Source of the DNA: JAIRTY01 sp050257395
GTDB lineage: Bacteria > Actinomycetota > Actinomycetes > Streptosporangiales > Streptosporangiaceae
Length of the DNA stretch: 16,122 nt
Assembly: GCA_050257395.1 (NCBI GenBank)
Contig: JBLMWU010000168.1
Location: 1 to 16,122 of the forward strand
Direction: 5' to 3'
The position numbers and the translations under genes were made by a program. The notes under the pieces are model-generated. The model worked only from the letters and a program-made list of their open reading frames with translations, made no database searches and was not told the DNA's origin. This document shows, one piece after another, positions 12,927 through 16,122 of the stretch (positions within the stretch are counted from its first letter, which is position 1; every line of letters starts with the position of its first letter).

Positions 12927-14921
12927 CTACCGCGGCCCCCGGACAGCGATCCAGACGCGCATCGCGCCGGGTTCCCGGTTGGCCCAGGCGAAGTAGGGGA
13001 TCGCCGTCAGCGTGGTCTCTTCCCACCGGTCGCCGTCCTGCTGGCCGGCGGGCCGGTAGGGCCACCAGCCGGCCCCGTTGCCGCCGGGGCCCGGCTGCCG
13101 CCGGTGCCCGGGCACCGTCACCGTGGTCACGCCGCCGAGCAGGCCGGGCCGCTCGGCGGCATCCAGCGGCGCGCCCGGGCTGATCGCGACGTCATCCAGC
13201 CGGGCCCAGGCGGGCTGGTCGGCCTGCTCCAGGCAGTAGACCAGCGGGCCGCGCTCGATGGCGACGCAGCCGCGGACCGCGTCGGCGCGGGGGTGCCCGG
13301 CGGTCAGCCGGGCCGGTATGGGCAGGCCGAGTTCCACCACGTCGCCGGGTTCCCACTGGCGCTGCAGCCGGGCCCAGCCGTCCGCCGGGCGGGCCGGCGA
13401 GGGCTGTCCGTTCACCATGATCCGGGGCCCGGCACACCAGCCGGGGATCCGCAGGTGCAGGCTCCACGGCTGCGGGCCGCTGGCGGTCACCCGGACGGTG
13501 ACGCGTCCCTGCCACGGGTACCCGGTGGTCACCTCCACCTCACCCGCCGCGGCGGCGAAGGTGCCGGTGGCGTACTGGCACAGCCACAGCCCGTCCGGGC
13601 CGGCCGCCGCCAGGTAGTGCTGCAGGCTGGCGAGCAGCCGCATGATGTTCGGCGGGCAGCAGGCGCACCGGAACCAGGGCCTGCGCTGGGCCTTCTGGTC
13701 GCCCGCCGCGCCTGCCGACCCCGCCCGGACCTGCAGCGGGTTCACGTACAGGTAGCCGCGGCCGTCGAGGGACACCCCCGCCAGGAAGCCGTTGTAGAGC
13801 GTGCGCTCGGCCAGGTCCGCGTACCGTGCCTCGCCCGTGATCAGCAGCAGCCGCCAGCTGGCCATGATCGAGGCGATCGCGGCGCAGGTTTCGCAGTAGG
13901 CCCGCTCGGGCGGCAGCTCGTAGGGGTCGCCGAAGGACTCGTCGGTGTGGTGGGAGCCGACCCCGCCGGTGAGGTAGGCACGGCTGCCGGCCATGTCCTC
14001 CCACAGCCGGACCACGGCGGCGAGCAGGTCCGGGTCACCGTTCTCCAGGTAGACGTCGGCCGCCCCGGCCAGCAGGTACAGCTGCCGCACGGCGTGCCCG
14101 GCGACCGCGTCCGCCTGCCGCAGCGGCGTGTGGTCCTGCCAGTAGGCGCGGCCGAACCGGCCGTCCCCCAGCAGGCCCCGCCCGCGCTGGTCGAGCAGGT
14201 GCCCGGCGAGCCGGAGGTAGCGGGGCTCGCCGGTGCACCGGTACAGCTCGGTGAGCGCCGTCTCGATCTCCGGATGGCCGTCCACGCCCGCCCGGCCGCC
14301 GGGGCCGAGCGCGGCGTCGATGTGGTCGGCCAGCCGACAGGCGATCCGCAGCAGGTCGTCCCGCCCGGTGCCGCGGGCGTGCGCCACCGCCGCCTGGATG
14401 AGGTGCCCCGCGCAGTACAGCTCGTGGCCCCACTGCAGGTCGGTGTAGGGCGGCTGCGGCCGCGCGACCTGGAACCAGGACTGCAGGTAGCCGTCCGGCC
14501 GCTGGGCTCCGCCGAGCAGCGCGATGATCTCGTCCCGGCGGGCGGCGATGTCCCCGCCGCCGGCGCCGGCCTCGCCGTCCGCCAGCAGCCAGGCCGCCGC
14601 TTCCAGCCACTTGTACACATCGGAGTCGAGGAACGGCAGGTCACCCCGGTACTGGCCGTCCGCCAGCCCGGCGGCGAGCCGCAGGTTGCCGAGGTTGCCG
14701 GCGCTCTCGAGGAACCCGGCGCCGGCCGGGATGCTGACCGCGGCGTTGACCTGCCGCCGCCGCGCCCAGAACCCGCCCGTGATCGTGGCGTCCGGGACCG
14801 GCCGCAGCGCGGCGTGGGCCTGCGCGCCTAGCTGGACCGGGCCCTGCCGCACCGGCCCGGGCGGAGCCGGTGGAGATGGCGCCTCCTGTGCGCCCCCCCA
14901 TCCGCTGCTGGGTTCACTCAT
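12927..14921 (-). CDS. GH127 beta-L-arabinofuranosidase
   Basis: The product is 664 aa, a glycoside hydrolase family 127 (DUF1680) enzyme that removes terminal beta-L-arabinofuranose from plant glycans. Compared with HypBA1 (Glu322 acid/base; zinc ligands Glu338, Cys340, Cys417 nucleophile and Cys418), this protein has Glu328 in HTDESFGDPYELP, Glu344 and Cys346 in YCETCAA, and Cys421-Cys422 in CACCPPN. The spacing from Glu328 to Glu344 is exactly the same as in HypBA1. The (alpha/alpha)6 barrel is followed by beta-domains with HLRIPGWC and the usual RGCVAIERGPLVYCLEQ block. No signal peptide is seen, so it acts in the cytoplasm on imported oligosaccharides; no importer is in the window. I chose ATG 14921 because the TTG just before it has no support; no Shine-Dalgarno sequence is obvious. 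Confidence 0.9.
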   Translation of the reverse strand: MSEPSSGWGGAQEAPSPPAPPGPVRQGPVQLGAQAHAALRPVPDATITGGFWARRRQVNAAVSIPAGAGFLESAGNLGNLRLAAGLADGQYRGDLPFLDSDVYKWLEAAAWLLADGEAGAGGGDIAARRDEIIALLGGAQRPDGYLQSWFQVARPQPPYTDLQWGHELYCAGHLIQAAVAHARGTGRDDLLRIACRLADHIDAALGPGGRAGVDGHPEIETALTELYRCTGEPRYLRLAGHLLDQRGRGLLGDGRFGRAYWQDHTPLRQADAVAGHAVRQLYLLAGAADVYLENGDPDLLAAVVRLWEDMAGSRAYLTGGVGSHHTDESFGDPYELPPERAYCETCAAIASIMASWRLLLITGEARYADLAERTLYNGFLAGVSLDGRGYLYVNPLQVRAGSAGAAGDQKAQRRPWFRCACCPPNIMRLLASLQHYLAAAGPDGLWLCQYATGTFAAAAGEVEVTTGYPWQGRVTVRVTASGPQPWSLHLRIPGWCAGPRIMVNGQPSPARPADGWARLQRQWEPGDVVELGLPIPARLTAGHPRADAVRGCVAIERGPLVYCLEQADQPAWARLDDVAISPGAPLDAAERPGLLGGVTTVTVPGHRRQPGPGGNGAGWWPYRPAGQQDGDRWEETTLTAIPYFAWANREPGAMRVWIAVRGPR

Positions 14922-14990
14922 CAAAGGCAGGGCGCGCGGAAACCTCGGAGTTCAGGCCGAGAAGAAGCGCCCCCACCCCCTTTCTATAGC

Positions 14991-15019
14991 CATTATGCGA
15001 GAAGTTTTTCGATATAATG
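14991..15019. repeat. Imperfect inverted repeat upstream of tnpB
   Basis: CATTAT (14991-14996) and ATAATG (15014-15019) are perfect complements. Inside them CGAGA and TTTCG pair with one G-T wobble, across a 1x2 internal loop. It lies 5 nt before the tnpB start in an abruptly AT-rich stretch (from about 14980). It may be the subterminal left-end hairpin typical of IS200/IS605 elements, or simply promoter-associated. The exact element end cannot be placed. Confidence 0.4.
15013..15018 (+). promoter_or_regulatory. Consensus -10 box (TATAAT) of tnpB
   Basis: A perfect TATAAT ends 6 nt before the ATG at 15025, which would give an essentially leaderless tnpB mRNA. It lies inside the right arm of the inverted repeat. 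Its consensus form differs from the degenerate TAnnnT boxes of the host-like genes in the window. Confidence 0.5.
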
Positions 15020-15024
15020 TTCGT

Positions 15025-16122
15025 ATGTCTCGCTACTGTTTGCTGCCGTCGCCCGCCCAGGAGGCGGCACTCCGCGAGCACTGCGCGCATGCCCGGTTCG
15101 TGTGGAATCTGGCGGTGGAGCAGCAGTTGTGGTGGCGTCCCGGCAGAAAGAGCGCGCCGGGCTACTGCGCCCAGGCCGCACAACTCACCGAGGCCCGGGC
15201 AGAACATGCTTGGCTGGCGGCGGGTAGCGTGACCGTCCAGCAGCAGGCGCTTCGCGACTTTAATCGGGCTATGCAGGGTTTCTTCCGCGGGACGCACCGA
15301 AAGCCCACGTGGCGCAAGGCCGGGCGGCACGAGGGGTTCCGGATCGTCGCGGTCAAACCGGGCCAGCTGCGAAGGCTGAACCGCAAGAAGGGCGCAGTGC
15401 TCGTCCCGAAGGTCGGCTGGGTGCGGTTCCGCTGGTCTCGCGCCGTGCCCTCTGCCAGGTCCTACCGGGTGACCCGTGACCGGGCTGGCCGCTGGCACAT
15501 CGCTTTCGCCGCTATCCCCGAGCCGATTCCAGGCCCGCAGACTGGTGAGACTGTCGGTATTGACCGCGGCGTGGCCGTCACACTTGTCCTGTCGGACGGA
15601 GCCACCTACCAGGCTCCCGCGCCGCGGCGGGTAGAGCGCGCGCAGCGTCGGCTGTCCCGGGCCAAACGGGGCAGCAACCGCCGTGCCAGGCTCAGACTCC
15701 GCCTCGCCCGCTTGCATGCTCGCAATGCTGACGCTCGCAAGGACTGGGCCGAGCAGAGATCTACTGAGATCGCCCGGCGCTATGACGTGATCCGCATCGA
15801 GGACCTCAGGGTCCGCAACATGACCCGCTCGGCCCGCGGGACGGTTGGCAACCCCGGCCGTAACGTCCGGCAGAAAGCTGGCCTGAACCGCGCCATCCTC
15901 AACGGCGTCTGGTCGCTGTTCGCCACCCGCCTGGAGCAGAAAGCCCCGGGCCGGGTGGAGAAGATCAACCCTGCGTACACCAGCCAGATGTGCTCGCAGT
16001 GCGGGATCGTGGATCGGGAGGCTCGCGAGAGCCAAGCTGTCTTCCGGTGCAGGTCCTGCGGATATTGCGGAAACGCTGATGTGAACGCGGCACGCAACAT
16101 CGCGGCGGGGCACGCCGTGACT
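15025..16122 (+). CDS. tnpB: TnpB (IS200/IS605 OrfB) RNA-guided nuclease, 3' end outside window
   Basis: At least 366 aa, open to the window edge. TnpB is the RNA-guided DNA endonuclease of IS200/IS605 elements, ancestor of Cas12. The RuvC-like triad is intact: Asp180 in VGIDRGVAVTL, Glu259 in IRIEDLRVRNM, Asp352 in GNADVNAARN. The zinc finger has Cys323/Cys326 (MCSQCG) and Cys342/Cys345 (RCRSCGYCGNAD). N-terminal LLPSPAQEAALREHCAHARFVWN and the basic RVERAQRRLSRAKRGSNRRARLRLRLARLHA helices (about 202-232) fit the wedge/REC region and bridge. No stop or frameshift is seen. A and T are more frequent at third codon positions than in flanking genes, a sign of transfer. The right end and the guide (omega) RNA, which overlaps the tnpB 3' end, are not in view. 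Confidence 0.9.
   Translation, partial: MSRYCLLPSPAQEAALREHCAHARFVWNLAVEQQLWWRPGRKSAPGYCAQAAQLTEARAEHAWLAAGSVTVQQQALRDFNRAMQGFFRGTHRKPTWRKAGRHEGFRIVAVKPGQLRRLNRKKGAVLVPKVGWVRFRWSRAVPSARSYRVTRDRAGRWHIAFAAIPEPIPGPQTGETVGIDRGVAVTLVLSDGATYQAPAPRRVERAQRRLSRAKRGSNRRARLRLRLARLHARNADARKDWAEQRSTEIARRYDVIRIEDLRVRNMTRSARGTVGNPGRNVRQKAGLNRAILNGVWSLFATRLEQKAPGRVEKINPAYTSQMCSQCGIVDREARESQAVFRCRSCGYCGNADVNAARNIAAGHAVT

Larger units (their letters stand above)
14980..16122 (+). mobile_element. Left part of an IS200/IS605-type tnpB element
   Basis: The element is inferred from tnpB, the upstream inverted repeat and the abrupt composition change near 14980. No tnpA lies on the left side within the window, so it may be a solo-tnpB (IS1341-like) element, unless tnpA follows beyond 16122. 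Insertion is between the GH127 gene (start 14921) and unknown sequence to the right. The left boundary is approximate. Confidence 0.55.

Noticed and set aside
12906..14831. 641-codon rightward open frame opposite the GH127 gene
   Set aside because: It is an antisense GC artefact; the GH127 catalytic and zinc residues prove the other strand.

Overview
This is a high-GC actinomycete chromosome segment. The signs are GC-saturated third codon positions, long antisense open frames, frequent GTG starts (and one apparent CTG start), TAnnnT boxes placed 6-8 nt before start codons (leaderless promoters), a coenzyme-F420-type flavin/deazaflavin oxidoreductase and an actinobacterial HelD protein. The order may be Streptosporangiales or a relative, but the sequence alone does not fix the genus. 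No tRNA, rRNA or CRISPR array is visible.

Left part (1-4123). A secreted protein with seven Cys-pair repeats, probably a seven-bladed beta-propeller, reads leftward into a perfect GC hairpin at the window edge. Divergent from it is an F420/PPOX-class oxidoreductase that appears to start at CTG. Next come a class I methyltransferase translationally coupled to a PaaI-type hotdog thioesterase, and then a signal peptidase I with its own leaderless promoter.

Middle (3853-8651). A TrpB2-type tryptophan synthase beta chain runs leftward. It has lost its normal stop and reads about 135 residues further, through a 13-bp-stem hairpin, across the out-of-frame remnant of a histidine-kinase C-terminus, and antisense into the signal peptidase gene. 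I read this as a deletion scar. A two-TM hypothetical protein follows, convergent with a TetR regulator. The TetR gene is divergent from a DHA2-type 14-TM exporter, and a near-perfect palindrome lies between them.

Right part (8804-14921). A HelD/HelR-like RNA-polymerase-recycling ATPase is followed by a B3/B4-domain protein. Converging on this pair is a dihydropteroate synthase that resembles the sulfonamide-insensitive Sul1/Sul2 enzymes much more than ordinary FolP; its ribosome binding site can fold into a hairpin. Upstream of it is an intracellular GH127 beta-L-arabinofuranosidase with all zinc and catalytic residues. The exporter, HelD-like ATPase and Sul-like enzyme lie within 6 kb and could form an intrinsic antibiotic-tolerance neighbourhood (inference).

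Right edge (about 14990-16122). A TnpB (IS200/IS605 OrfB) gene with intact RuvC and zinc-finger residues runs off the window. It has a consensus TATAAT and an inverted repeat just upstream. Its codon use is less GC-saturated than its neighbours, and no tnpA is seen on its left side.
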